From NCBI RefSeq assembly GCF_029675105.1, contig NZ_JAQQFV010000015.1, positions 1 to 58,274 of the forward strand: DNA of 58,274 nucleotides. The letters run 5' to 3'. Source of the stretch: Nocardia anocheti (GTDB lineage: Bacteria > Actinomycetota > Actinomycetes > Mycobacteriales > Mycobacteriaceae). Position numbers and translations under genes: made by a program. The first letter of the stretch is position 1, and each line of letters opens with the position of its first letter. The notes under the pieces are model-generated. The model was given only the letters and a program-made list of their open reading frames with translations, was not told the origin of the DNA and ran no database searches. This document shows positions 24,364 to 33,067 of this stretch, piece after piece.

Positions 24364-25284
24364 TTGAACGTCACCGCCGATTCCGTCCGCGACTACCTCA
24401 CCGCGATCGCCCGCACTCCCCTGCTCACCCCCGAGCAGGAGTACGCGCTGGCCGCCCGCATCGCCGCCGGGGCCGCGGCGCGTGCCGAACTCGACGACAA
24501 CGCCGCCGCGGGCATCGAACCCACCGCCGCGCGGCGCGCGGAGCTGCACCGCGCCGAGCGGGCGGGTCTGCGGGCCAAGGACCAGATGGTGCGCGCGAAT
24601 CTGCGCCTGGTCGTCTCCATCGCGCGGCGCTTTCCCACCAATACCGGCATGTCGCTGCTGGATCTGATCCAGGAGGGCACCCTCGGCCTGATCCGCGCGG
24701 TGGAGAAGTTCGATCACGAGCGCGGGCTCAAGCTCTCGACCTACGCGACCTACTGGATCCGGCAGTCGATCGGGCGCGCGCTCACCGACCAGGGCCGCAC
24801 CATCCGGCTGCCCGCCAATGTCGCCGATGTGCTGCACCGGGTGATCCGGGTGCGCCGCGAGCTGGCCCAGCGACTGGGCAGACCCGCCACCGTCGAGGAG
24901 CTGGCGGTGGCGGCGGAGATCAGCGTCGCCCAGGTGGAGACGATGCTGCGCCTGGAAGCCGAGCCGGTGTCGCTGCACGCCCCGATCGGCGAGGACACCG
25001 AACTGGGCGCCCTGCTGCCCGACACCGCGCCCGCCCCCGCCGACGTGGTGGCCGGGCAGATGCTGCGCGGCTATGTCGAGGCCGCGATGGCCGGGCTGAC
25101 CGACCGCGAATCCGCCGTCATCCGGCTGCGCTTCGGCCTCGATCGCGGCGAGGCGCGCACGCTGGAGGAGGTAGGGTCCGAGCTGGGCGTCTCCCGGGAA
25201 CGGGCCAGGCAGATCGAGGCCAAGGCGATGACCAAACTGCGCAGGCCCCGCTGCGCGGGCGCACTGGCCGGACTGCTCGGCTGA
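24364..25284 (+). CDS. Group-2-type sigma-70 family sigma factor
   Basis: A 306-residue primary-like sigma factor. Region 1.2 is DSVRDYLTAIARTPLLTPEQ. Region 2 has ANLRLVVSIARRFPTNTGMS, LDLIQEGTLGLIRAVEKFDH and LKLSTYATYWIRQSIGRAL. Region 3 includes RLPANVADVLHRVIRVRREL. Region 4 has LTDRESAVIRLRFGLDRGEA and VSRERARQIEAKAMTKLRR. It lacks the long region 1.1 of the housekeeping factor. Start is TTG with GGAG upstream (GGAGCTCCCTTG); no better ATG/GTG exists nearby. No anti-sigma gene is adjacent. The expected role is an alternative vegetative or stationary-phase sigma. Confidence 0.88.
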   Translation: MNVTADSVRDYLTAIARTPLLTPEQEYALAARIAAGAAARAELDDNAAAGIEPTAARRAELHRAERAGLRAKDQMVRANLRLVVSIARRFPTNTGMSLLDLIQEGTLGLIRAVEKFDHERGLKLSTYATYWIRQSIGRALTDQGRTIRLPANVADVLHRVIRVRRELAQRLGRPATVEELAVAAEISVAQVETMLRLEAEPVSLHAPIGEDTELGALLPDTAPAPADVVAGQMLRGYVEAAMAGLTDRESAVIRLRFGLDRGEARTLEEVGSELGVSRERARQIEAKAMTKLRRPRCAGALAGLLG

Positions 25285-25301
25285 CCCCCCTTCCCTCCTA
25301 T

Positions 25302-25317
25302 CTTACTCCAGAGTAAG
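25302..25317. promoter_or_regulatory. Palindrome before SDR gene
   Basis: CTTACTC-CA-GAGTAAG is a perfect 7-base inverted repeat ending 8 bases before the SDR start and including its AAGG ribosome-binding region. The TTACTCN2GAGTAA pattern resembles operators of TetR-type regulators of lipid genes in mycobacteria (from memory). Repression at this site is an inference. Confidence 0.5.
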
Positions 25318-25325
25318 GTCGGTGC

Positions 25326-26201
25326 ATGGCATGGAAACCCACTGATATCGCGGACCAGAGCGGGCGCACGTTCGTGATCACCGGGGCCAACGGCGGCCTC
25401 GGTACCGAAACCACCCGTGTACTGGCGGGCAAGGGCGCCACGGTGATCATGGCCTGCCGCAACGCGGCCAAGGCCCAGCCGATCGCCGAGGCCATCCCCG
25501 GTGACGTCCGCGTGGCCACGCTCGACCTGGCCGACCTGGCTTCCGTGCGCGCCTTCGCCGAACAGCAGGGCGAGTTCGACGTCCTCATCAACAACGCGGG
25601 CCTGATGAACATCCCGTTCTCGCGCACCGCCGACGGCTTCGAGACCCAGTTCGGCGTCAACCACCTGGGCCACTACGCGCTCACCGCCCTGCTGCTGGAC
25701 CGCCTCGGCGACCGCGTGGTGACCCTGGCCTCCATCGCCCACAAGCAGACTCCCAAGCTCTGGATCGACGACCTCAACTACGAGCACCGCCGCTACCAGC
25801 GCAATCTCGCCTACGCCCAGGCCAAGCTGGCCAACCTCATGTTCGGTCGCGAACTGCAGCACCGGCTCACCGAGGCGGGTTCGGCCAAGAAGTCCTACGC
25901 CGTGCACCCCGGCGTCTCGGCGACCGACCTGTTCGCCCGCACCGAGACCCCGCTGGACCGGGTGAGCAAGCCGTTCATCAAGCTCATCGGCCACCCGCCG
26001 CACCGGGCCGCGCACTCCACCCTCTTCGCCGCCACCGAACCGGCCGCCGACCCGACCGTCTACTGGGGCCCCAACAAGTGGATGCAGTCGCAGGGCCCGG
26101 TCGAGGCGTGCCCGTCGAGCGCCATCTCCCGCGATCGCGAACTACAGCGCAGGCTGTGGGAGGAATCCGAGCGGATGACCGGCGTCACCTACAAGTTCTG
26201 A
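25326..26201 (+). CDS. Short-chain dehydrogenase/reductase (retinol dehydrogenase-like)
   Basis: A 291-residue SDR. The NAD(P) motif is TGANGGLG (about residues 19-26), followed by the ACRN pattern with Arg favouring NADP, DLADLASVRAF, NNAG (about residue 91) and the catalytic YAQAK with an upstream Ser in LASIAHKQ. C-terminal HPGVSATDLF is typical of the retinol dehydrogenase/protochlorophyllide reductase-like subgroup frequent in mycobacteria. ATG start MAWKPTDIADQ. Substrate unknown, probably a lipophilic alcohol or ketone. Confidence 0.9.
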   Translation: MAWKPTDIADQSGRTFVITGANGGLGTETTRVLAGKGATVIMACRNAAKAQPIAEAIPGDVRVATLDLADLASVRAFAEQQGEFDVLINNAGLMNIPFSRTADGFETQFGVNHLGHYALTALLLDRLGDRVVTLASIAHKQTPKLWIDDLNYEHRRYQRNLAYAQAKLANLMFGRELQHRLTEAGSAKKSYAVHPGVSATDLFARTETPLDRVSKPFIKLIGHPPHRAAHSTLFAATEPAADPTVYWGPNKWMQSQGPVEACPSSAISRDRELQRRLWEESERMTGVTYKF

Positions 26202-26242
26202 GGCCCTACCTGGTCCTACGCACCCTGTAGTAGGCGGGTACC

Positions 26243-26686
26243 GTGGAGCGCGTGTCCGCTTCTTCGCCCCGTCCGGCGCACAACCGACCGGCTCTGATCG
26301 CGCTGGTCATCGTCGTCGCGCTGGGGTGCCTCGCGCTGGCCTGGTGGCAGTGGGAGCGGTTCGAGTCGTCCTCGGGCACCGGCCAGAATCTCGGTTACGC
26401 GCTGCAGTGGCCGCTGTTCGCGGCTTTCGCGGTGTTCGCCTATGTGCGGTTCGTCCGGCTCGAACGCGAGGCCGAAGCGCCCGCCGACGAGCGACCGCGC
26501 AAGCGCGCGGCCGAGGCACCGCGCGAGATCCCCGCCGGGATCCTGCCCGAACGGCCCACCGCCGCCGCCGCCGACGACCCGGAGACGGTCGCCTACAACC
26601 AGTACCTGGCGGGGTTGCACGCCAGCGACATCGACGCGCAGGTCCGCTCGGCCGGTCTGCGTGCCCCAGAGAGGAACGCCGGGTGA
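26243..26686 (+). CDS. LprD-like small membrane protein
   Basis: A 147-residue protein with two TM segments (about residues 17-38 and 50-68) containing ALIALVIVVALGCLALAWWQ and GQNLGYALQWPLFAAFAVFA. It occupies the position of Rv1343c (LprD) beside the DUF3817 gene. ALGC looks like a lipobox, but the hydrophobic run continues through and beyond it. It is more likely a TM helix than a cleaved lipoprotein signal. A polar Arg/Glu/Pro-rich C-terminal tail is probably cytosolic. It overlaps the next gene by 4 bases (GTGA). Function unknown. Confidence 0.8.
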   Translation: MERVSASSPRPAHNRPALIALVIVVALGCLALAWWQWERFESSSGTGQNLGYALQWPLFAAFAVFAYVRFVRLEREAEAPADERPRKRAAEAPREIPAGILPERPTAAAADDPETVAYNQYLAGLHASDIDAQVRSAGLRAPERNAG

Positions 26687-27060
26687 CCGACAACGACACC
26701 ACCGCCCCGTCGCTGGAGAAGGACTCCGGCGCGCCCGCGGGCGGCGCGAGCACCGCCAAGATCGCCTCGGCGCTGCTGCGCTACCGGGTGCTGGCCTGGG
26801 TCACCGGCCTGTGGCTGCTGCTGCTCACCTTCGAGATGGTCGCCAAGTACGGCTTCGGCGTCGACACCCCGAGCTGGATCGCCGTCGTGCACGGCTGGGT
26901 GTATTTCGCCTACCTGCTCGTCACCGCCGATCTCGCGGTGAAGGTGCGCTGGCCGATCGGCCGCACGGTGGGCACCCTCATCGCGGGCACCATCCCGTTC
27001 CTGTCCTTCTTCGTCGAGCACCGCAACGCCAACGACGTGAAGAACCGCTACAACCTCTGA
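26683..27060 (+). CDS. DUF3817 membrane protein (Rv1342c-like)
   Basis: A 125-residue protein with three TM segments carrying the DUF3817 pattern LRYRVLAWVTGLWLLLLTFE, VVHGWVYFAYLLVTADLAVK and GTIPFLSFFVEHR. The GTG start overlaps the stop of the LprD-like gene. It is syntenic with Rv1342c. A second DUF3817 gene lies at 53.4 kb. The biochemical role of the family is unknown. Confidence 0.87.
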   Translation: MTDNDTTAPSLEKDSGAPAGGASTAKIASALLRYRVLAWVTGLWLLLLTFEMVAKYGFGVDTPSWIAVVHGWVYFAYLLVTADLAVKVRWPIGRTVGTLIAGTIPFLSFFVEHRNANDVKNRYNL

Positions 27061-27072
27061 CCCTCACGCCGA

Positions 27073-27105
27073 AACGCCGCCCTCCGTTCCCGGAGTGGCG
27101 GCGTT
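27073..27105. terminator. Hairpin between convergent genes
   Basis: AACGCCGCC (27073-27081) pairs with GGCGGCGTT (27097-27105), and within it CTCCG pairs with CGGAG (14 pairs with one bulged base). Located between the DUF3817 gene and convergent rdgB, it probably serves both as a bidirectional terminator. It has no long U-tract, as is common in actinobacteria. Confidence 0.65.
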
Positions 27106-27175
27106 CGTCATCTGGTCACCACGCCCCGGCGGCGACATCGGCCCGCCACCAGAGCGTGGTGATCTCGATCCGGCG

Positions 27176-27781
27176 CTAGGCCAGGGCCGCCAGCGCGGGG
27201 ATGAGCTGGGTGAGGGCGCGACCCCGGTGGGAGACGGCGTCCTTTTCGGCGGGGGTGAGTTCGGCGGCCGAACCGGTGCCGCCCTCGGGCAGGAACAGTG
27301 GGTCGTAGCCGAAGCCGCCCGCGCCGCGCGGGGCGCGAGCGATGCTGCCGGGCCATTCGCCGCGGACCACGGTGGTGGTGCCGTCGGGCAGCACCAGGGC
27401 GCAGGTGGAGACGAAGGCGGCGCCGCGCCGCTCGTCGGGGACGTCGCCGAGCTGGCCCAGGAGCAGGGCGTTGTTGGCGGCGTCGTCACCGTGGCTGCCC
27501 GACCAGCGCGCCGAGAGCACGCCCGGCATGCCGTTGAGGGCGTCCACCTCGATGCCGGAATCGTCGGCCACGCAGGGCAATCCGGTCGCCACGGCACCGT
27601 CACGGGCCTTGGCGATCGCGTTCTCCTCGAAGGTGGCGCCGGTCTCGGGGGCCTCCTCGTAGGGCGGCACGTCGGCCAGGCTCACCAGCTCGATCCCGGC
27701 CACGCCCGCCTCGTCGAGGATGCGGCGCAGTTCCTTCAGCTTCTTGGCATTTCGGCTGGCCACCAGCACACGCACGGCCAC
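27176..27781 (-). CDS. rdgB: RdgB/HAM1 non-canonical purine NTP pyrophosphatase
   Basis: A 201-residue enzyme that hydrolyses ITP, dITP and XTP to the monophosphate, cleaning the nucleotide pool. Motifs are LVASRNAKKLKELRRIL (N-terminus), TFEENAIAKARDGA, VADDSGIEVDALNGMPGVLS, GGFGYDPLFLPEG and KDAVSHRGRA. Normal length. GTG start overlapping-adjacent to the rph stop (2 bases upstream), so coupled to RNase PH as in mycobacteria. A GTG two codons later is an alternative start. Confidence 0.95.
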   Translation of the reverse strand: MAVRVLVASRNAKKLKELRRILDEAGVAGIELVSLADVPPYEEAPETGATFEENAIAKARDGAVATGLPCVADDSGIEVDALNGMPGVLSARWSGSHGDDAANNALLLGQLGDVPDERRGAAFVSTCALVLPDGTTTVVRGEWPGSIARAPRGAGGFGYDPLFLPEGGTGSAAELTPAEKDAVSHRGRALTQLIPALAALA

Positions 27782-27783
27782 GG

Positions 27784-28557
<774 letters not shown>

Positions 28558-28605
28558 AGTGTAGGGGCACCGGCCCCGTCGACGGGGCGCGGGCGTGGAC
28601 GTGGT

Positions 28606-29370
28606 CTAGAGATCGAAGCTCTCGCCCGGTGACACGGCGTGCACGGGTCCGGCGAAGGCGGCCTTCGCCTCGGCGATGACGTCCTCGCGCGAGGTCCACG
28701 GCGGGATGTGGGTGAGCAGCAGTTCCTTGGCGCCCGCGCGGGTGGCGATCTCCCCGGCCTCGGTCCCCGAAAGATGGATGCCGGGAGGACGATTCGCCGG
28801 ATCGTGGGTCCACGACGCCTCGGCCATGAGCACATCGGCACCCTGGGCCAGCTCGACGACGGCATCGCACATGGCGGTGTCGCCGGTGTAGACGAACACG
28901 CGGCCGTCGGCGGCGGTGATGCGCAGACCGTAGGACTCCGGCGGGTGGTACATGCGCCGCGCCTCGACCGTGTGGCCGGGGCCGAACGGGATCGGGGTGT
29001 TCTCCACCCACGCCTGCGAGTCGATCACGTCGGACCAGTCGTCGGTCTCGCCGCCGATCTCGGCCGAGGCGTTGCCGATGCGCAGGGCCGCGTCGGACGG
29101 GCCGCGCACCAGGGCCCGGCCGGAGGGCGGGTTGGGGTGGTAGCGGCGCCAGACCAGCAGCGCGGGCAGGTCGAGGCAGTGGTCGGCGTGCAGGTGGGTG
29201 AGGAAGATGTCGACGTCACCCGGGTTGAGATGCTTCTGCAGCGCGCCGAAGATCCCGGGGCCGAAGTCGATGACGGTCGGCCGCATATCGGGGCCCGTCA
29301 GCAGGTAACCCGACGCTGGGGAGTCCGGGCCGGACACGCTGCCCGAGCACCCGAGGACGGTAAGGCGCAT
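28606..29370 (-). CDS. Metallo-beta-lactamase-fold phosphodiesterase (Rv1339-like)
   Basis: A 254-residue metal-dependent hydrolase. The metal site HLHADHCLDLP (about residue 60), GHTVEARRMYHPP, FVYTGDTAMCDAVVELA and LLTHIPPW follow the binuclear metallo-beta-lactamase pattern. Rv1339, at the same synteny position, is reported to be an atypical cyclic-nucleotide phosphodiesterase, so cAMP hydrolysis is the likely role. The start MRLTVLGCSGS was chosen over one 11 codons upstream because the beta-lactamase fold begins there. Confidence 0.9.
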   Translation of the reverse strand: MRLTVLGCSGSVSGPDSPASGYLLTGPDMRPTVIDFGPGIFGALQKHLNPGDVDIFLTHLHADHCLDLPALLVWRRYHPNPPSGRALVRGPSDAALRIGNASAEIGGETDDWSDVIDSQAWVENTPIPFGPGHTVEARRMYHPPESYGLRITAADGRVFVYTGDTAMCDAVVELAQGADVLMAEASWTHDPANRPPGIHLSGTEAGEIATRAGAKELLLTHIPPWTSREDVIAEAKAAFAGPVHAVSPGESFDL

Positions 29371-29439
29371 ACCCTCATGCTGCCACGACGTGCTGGTGCT
29401 CACTGCAGGATCCCCCCAATTCCCAGACCGGATCCCCGG

Positions 29440-30147
29440 CTACCGCGTTGGTGCTGCGCGGCCGACCGATGCTCCACGGCGGCGTCGACGTTCATCTGAT
29501 GAGAGTACCCAGCCCGCCAGCACTCCACCCACCGCCCCGAAAAGATGTCCCTGCCAAGAAATTCGGGGGTCGCTGGGCAGCACACCCCACAGCATCGAGC
29601 CGTAGATCAGGAAGATCACCAGCCCCACCACGATCTGCCCCACATCGCGCGCGAACCAGCCGCGACAGATCAGATACGTCAGCCAACCGAACACGATCGA
29701 CGACGCCCCCAGGTGCACACTCCCCGACGACGCGGTGAGCCAGGTGCCCACCCCCGCGACCACCCAGATGATCGCCGTCGCCGCGATCCCCCGCCCGATC
29801 CCCGACAGCAGCACCACGAACCCGAGCACCAGCAGCGGCAGCGTATTGGCGAGCAGATGATCCCACCCGCCGTGCAACAGCGGCGCCCACAGAATCCCGT
29901 CCAACCCCCCGATCGCCCGCGGCTCGATCCCCGCCCCGTCGAGCTGATTGAGCGTCCCCGGCGGCTGATCGTGCGACAGGATCACGTCGATCCCCTCGAT
30001 CACATACAGCGCCCCGACGAACCCGAGGATCACCACGGCCGCCTGCACCCACGTCGCCCTGCGACGCGCGGGCACCGCCGACCGCCCCTGCAACCCCGCG
30101 ATCCGCTCCGGATCGAACGACGCCCCGACACCACCACTCAACGCCAT
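29440..30147 (-). CDS. Rhomboid family intramembrane serine protease
   Basis: A 235-residue membrane protein. About six TM helices. The catalytic Ser lies in HLGASSIVFGWLTYL and the His in WQGHLFGAVGGVLAGW, with the substrate-gating loop LLHGGWDHLLANTLPLLVLG upstream. It matches Rv1337 in position and layout. ATG start MALSGGVGASF is preferred over a GTG three codons earlier because GGAG lies 8 bases before it. The Arg-rich C-terminus is cytosolic. Natural substrates are unknown. Confidence 0.9.
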   Translation of the reverse strand: MALSGGVGASFDPERIAGLQGRSAVPARRRATWVQAAVVILGFVGALYVIEGIDVILSHDQPPGTLNQLDGAGIEPRAIGGLDGILWAPLLHGGWDHLLANTLPLLVLGFVVLLSGIGRGIAATAIIWVVAGVGTWLTASSGSVHLGASSIVFGWLTYLICRGWFARDVGQIVVGLVIFLIYGSMLWGVLPSDPRISWQGHLFGAVGGVLAGWVLSSDERRRRRGASVGRAAPTR

Positions 30148-30208
30148 CGCCTCCACTCCGGCAGGGGACCGTCGAACAAGCCCACTGATCCGAGCGTACC
30201 GAAACGGC

Positions 30209-31171
30209 TCAGGCCCAGAGCTGGCCTTCGAGCCTTTCCTCGGCGTCTTCCAAGGTCCCGTCGTAGGCGCCGGTCGACAGGTACTTCCAGCCGCCGTCGG
30301 CCACCACGAACGCGATATCGGCCCGCTTACCCGCCTTCAGCGCCTTCTTACCGATGCCCAGGGCCGCGTGCAGGATCGCGCCGGTGGAGATCCCGGCGAA
30401 GATGCCTTCCTCGCCGACCAGTTCCCTGGTGCGCTTGACCGCGTCGTAGGGCCCCACGGAGAACCGGGTGGTGAGGACCTTCTCGTCGTAGAGCTCGGGA
30501 ATGAAGCCCTCGTCGATGTTGCGCAGCCCGTAGACGAGTTCGCCGTAGCGCGGCTCGGCTGCCACGATCTCGATGTCGGGGACCTGTTCGCGCAGGTAGC
30601 GGCCGGTGCCCATGAGGGTGCCGGTGGTGCCGAGTCCGGCCACGAAGTGGGTGATCTCGGGCAGGTCGGTCAGCAGTTCGGGACCGGTGGTCTCGTAGTG
30701 AGCCAGGGCGTTGGCCGGGTTGCCGTACTGGTAGAGCATCACCCAGTCGGGGTTCTCGGCGGCGATCTGCTTGGCCAGTGCGACGGCCTGGTTGGAGCCA
30801 CCGGCGGCGGGCGAGTCGATGATCTCGGCGCCGAACATGGTGAGCAGCTGACGCCGCTCCACCGAGGTGTTCTCCGGCATCACGCACACGATCCGGTAGC
30901 CCTTGAGCTTGGCGGCCATGGCCAGCGAGATCCCGGTATTGCCGCTGGTCGGCTCCAGGATGGTGCAGCCGGGGGTGAGCAGCCCGTCGGCCTCGGCCTG
31001 TTCGATCATCCGCAGCGCGGGCCGGTCCTTGACCGAGCCGGTGGGGTTGCGGTCCTCGAGCTTGGCCCACAGACGCACGTGGTTCTCGCCGTCCCACTGC
31101 GGCGACAGCGTCTTGAGCCCGACCAGCGGCGTGTTGCCCAGGGTCGCGATCAGCGATTCGTAGCGGGCCAC
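30209..31171 (-). CDS. cysM: O-phosphoserine-dependent cysteine synthase CysM
   Basis: A 320-residue PLP enzyme. Lys48 in NPTGSVKDRPA binds PLP. EPTSGNTGISLAMAAKLKGY and the phosphate loop FVAGLGTTGTLMGTGRYLRE are standard for the family. In mycobacteria CysM uses O-phosphoserine and the thiocarboxylated carrier CysO as sulfur donor. The adjacent cysO and mec genes indicate the same pathway here. GTG start lies 4 bases after the cysO stop, implying coupling. Confidence 0.93.
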   Translation of the reverse strand: MARYESLIATLGNTPLVGLKTLSPQWDGENHVRLWAKLEDRNPTGSVKDRPALRMIEQAEADGLLTPGCTILEPTSGNTGISLAMAAKLKGYRIVCVMPENTSVERRQLLTMFGAEIIDSPAAGGSNQAVALAKQIAAENPDWVMLYQYGNPANALAHYETTGPELLTDLPEITHFVAGLGTTGTLMGTGRYLREQVPDIEIVAAEPRYGELVYGLRNIDEGFIPELYDEKVLTTRFSVGPYDAVKRTRELVGEEGIFAGISTGAILHAALGIGKKALKAGKRADIAFVVADGGWKYLSTGAYDGTLEDAEERLEGQLWA

Positions 31172-31175
31172 GGGA

Positions 31176-31451
31176 TCAGACGCCGCCCGCCACGGCGGGC
31201 AGGATGGTGACCGACGCGTCGGCGGGCACCTCGGCGTCGAGGCCACCGGCGAAGCGCACGTCCTCGTCGTCGACGTAGATGTTGACGTAGCGGTTGAGCT
31301 TGCCGCCGGAGAGCAGACGCTCGGCCAGGCCGGGGTGGTTGGCCTCGAGGTCGTCGATCAGCGCGGACAGGGTCGCGCCCTCGCCCTGGACGCGCTTCTC
31401 GCCTCCGGTGAGACCACGCATGATGGTGGGGATGGACACGGTGACCGGCAT
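31176..31451 (-). CDS. cysO: Sulfur carrier protein CysO
   Basis: A 91-residue ubiquitin-fold sulfur carrier. Motifs are VTVSIPTIMRGLTGGEK, LNRYVNIYVDDEDVRFAGGL and the C-terminal VTILPAVAGGV. The Gly-Gly is adenylated and thiocarboxylated in the active carrier. Characterised CysO ends exactly at Gly-Gly, whereas this one has an additional Val before the stop. That residue would have to be removed before activation. Immediately downstream of mec and upstream of cysM. The activating MoeZ-like enzyme is not in the window. Confidence 0.93.
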   Translation of the reverse strand: MPVTVSIPTIMRGLTGGEKRVQGEGATLSALIDDLEANHPGLAERLLSGGKLNRYVNIYVDDEDVRFAGGLDAEVPADASVTILPAVAGGV

Positions 31452-31486
31452 GGTGACTCCTCGGTGATGTCTTGGTTCGGTGGGGT

Positions 31487-31906
31487 TCAGGCGTCGTAGG
31501 ACTCGACGACGCGCACCGGCTCCTCGGTGACCTCGCCCTCGAGGATGCGGTAGCTGCGCAGCTCGTGGCGCTCCGGATCGCGGGTGGAGATCAGCACGTA
31601 GTGCGCGTCGGGCTCGGAGGCGTAGGAGATGTCGGTGCGGCTGGGGTAGGCCTCGGTGGCGGTGTGCGAGTGGTAGATGACGACCGGGGTCTCGTCGGCG
31701 TCGTCCATCGCGCGCCAGACCTTCAGCTGCTCGCCGGAATCGAACCGGTAGAAGGTGGGCGAGCGTTCGGCGTTGACCATGGCCACGAAGCGTTCCGGGC
31801 GGTCGCTGCCCTCGGGTCCGGCGATGATCCCGCAGGCCTCGTCGGGGTGGTCGGCGCGGGCGTGCGCCACCATGGCGTCCACGAGGTCGGCCCTGATCAC
31901 CAGCAC
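31487..31906 (-). CDS. mec: JAMM metallopeptidase Mec
   Basis: A 139-residue zinc peptidase of the JAMM/MPN family. The metal motif HSHTATEAYPSRTD (HxH-x7-S-x2-D) and an upstream Glu in DEACGII complete the site. Mec+ in M. tuberculosis releases cysteine from the CysO-cysteine adduct. Here it could also trim the extra Val of CysO. The GTG start VLVIRADLVDAMVAHARA matches the expected N-terminus; an upstream start adding 18 residues is possible. cysO follows after 35 bases. Confidence 0.93.
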   Translation of the reverse strand: MLVIRADLVDAMVAHARADHPDEACGIIAGPEGSDRPERFVAMVNAERSPTFYRFDSGEQLKVWRAMDDADETPVVIYHSHTATEAYPSRTDISYASEPDAHYVLISTRDPERHELRSYRILEGEVTEEPVRVVESYDA

Positions 31907-32008
31907 TTGTCGGCCCTTTCCACATCCTGTTCCAGCGGTGTCGAGCACCAGTCCCGACAACCACTCACCCTATTCGGGTATTCCGGGCGACGCGCACGCC
32001 GGTCCGAT

Positions 32009-33067
32009 TCAGGAGGTGAACAGGTCGCGGTAGGCGGGGATGTCGGCGAGGGAGGTGGCGCGCAGGACCGCGTCGACCACGGCGCGTTCGACCACGACGG
32101 CCGCGGCGGTGCACAGCTGGTCGAGCAGCGGCAGATCCGACGGAAAAGCGGGCGGCAGCGGGACCGAGGGGGCCTGCTTCGCGCCGGTGGCGAGGGCGAA
32201 CAGCGTGTCGCCGTCGAGGGGCGAGTGCACCGGCCGGATCGCGCGCGCCAGCCCGTCGTGCGCGGTGGTGGCCAGGCGTCGACACCCGGCCGGGTCGAGG
32301 GCGGCGTCGGTGGCCACCACACCGATGGTCGTGTTGAGCACGGTGCCCTTCACGGGCAGGGCGTTGAGCGCCGCGATCTGTTCGGGGGTGCCCGGCGCGA
32401 GCCCGAAGAACTCCGGCCCGTCGGTCCCGGTGCCCCAGGGCAGTCCGGTACGCGGGTCGACGACCGAGCCGACCGGATTGGCGACGATCACCGCGCCCAC
32501 CGTCATCCCCTCCCCCGGCCCCTCGCCGAGAATCACACTCGCCGAACCGATTCCCCCCTTGAGCGCCCCCGCCCGCGCGCCCACCCCGGCGCCCGCGGTC
32601 CCGCGCGCGAACTCCACCGACGCCGCCTCGGCCGCGCGGAAACCGTCGTCGGCGGTGGGTCGGATGGTCCAGTCCCCGACCGGCAGGTCGAAGATCACCG
32701 CGGCGGGCACGATCGGCACCACCCGGCTCGGATCGGCCGGGTCCATCGGGATGCCCTCGCCGTGTTCCTCGGCCCAGCGCATGACGCCGTCGGCGGCGGC
32801 CAGGCCGTAGGCGCTGCCGCCGGTGAGCAGGATGGCGTGCAGTTGCCGAACGGTGGCGGCCGGGTCGAGCAGGTCGGTCTCCCTGGTGCCGGGACCGCCG
32901 CCGCGCACGTCGACCGCGGCCGTCGCGCCGCCGGGCACGCGGATCACAGTGCATCCCGTCGCCGCGCCGGAGCCCAGGGTGGCCGCGGGATCGAGGCGCT
33001 GACAGTGCCCGACGAGCACCCCCGCGACATCGGTGATCGCGTTGCGGGGACCCGGCGCGCTGCGCAT
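32009..33067 (-). CDS. P1/DmpA family N-terminal-nucleophile aminopeptidase
   Basis: A 352-residue peptidase of the S58/DmpA family, equivalent to Rv1333. Conserved pieces are ITDVAGVLVGHCQRLD at the N-terminus, LLTGGSAYGLAAADGVMRWA, AGALKGGIGSAS and LNTTIGVVATDAALD. Family members cleave themselves in the TTxxVVATDA region to expose an N-terminal Ser/Thr nucleophile. Start ATG shares one base with the stop of the DUF2017 gene (TGATG). Confidence 0.92.
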   Translation of the reverse strand: MRSAPGPRNAITDVAGVLVGHCQRLDPAATLGSGAATGCTVIRVPGGATAAVDVRGGGPGTRETDLLDPAATVRQLHAILLTGGSAYGLAAADGVMRWAEEHGEGIPMDPADPSRVVPIVPAAVIFDLPVGDWTIRPTADDGFRAAEAASVEFARGTAGAGVGARAGALKGGIGSASVILGEGPGEGMTVGAVIVANPVGSVVDPRTGLPWGTGTDGPEFFGLAPGTPEQIAALNALPVKGTVLNTTIGVVATDAALDPAGCRRLATTAHDGLARAIRPVHSPLDGDTLFALATGAKQAPSVPLPPAFPSDLPLLDQLCTAAAVVVERAVVDAVLRATSLADIPAYRDLFTS

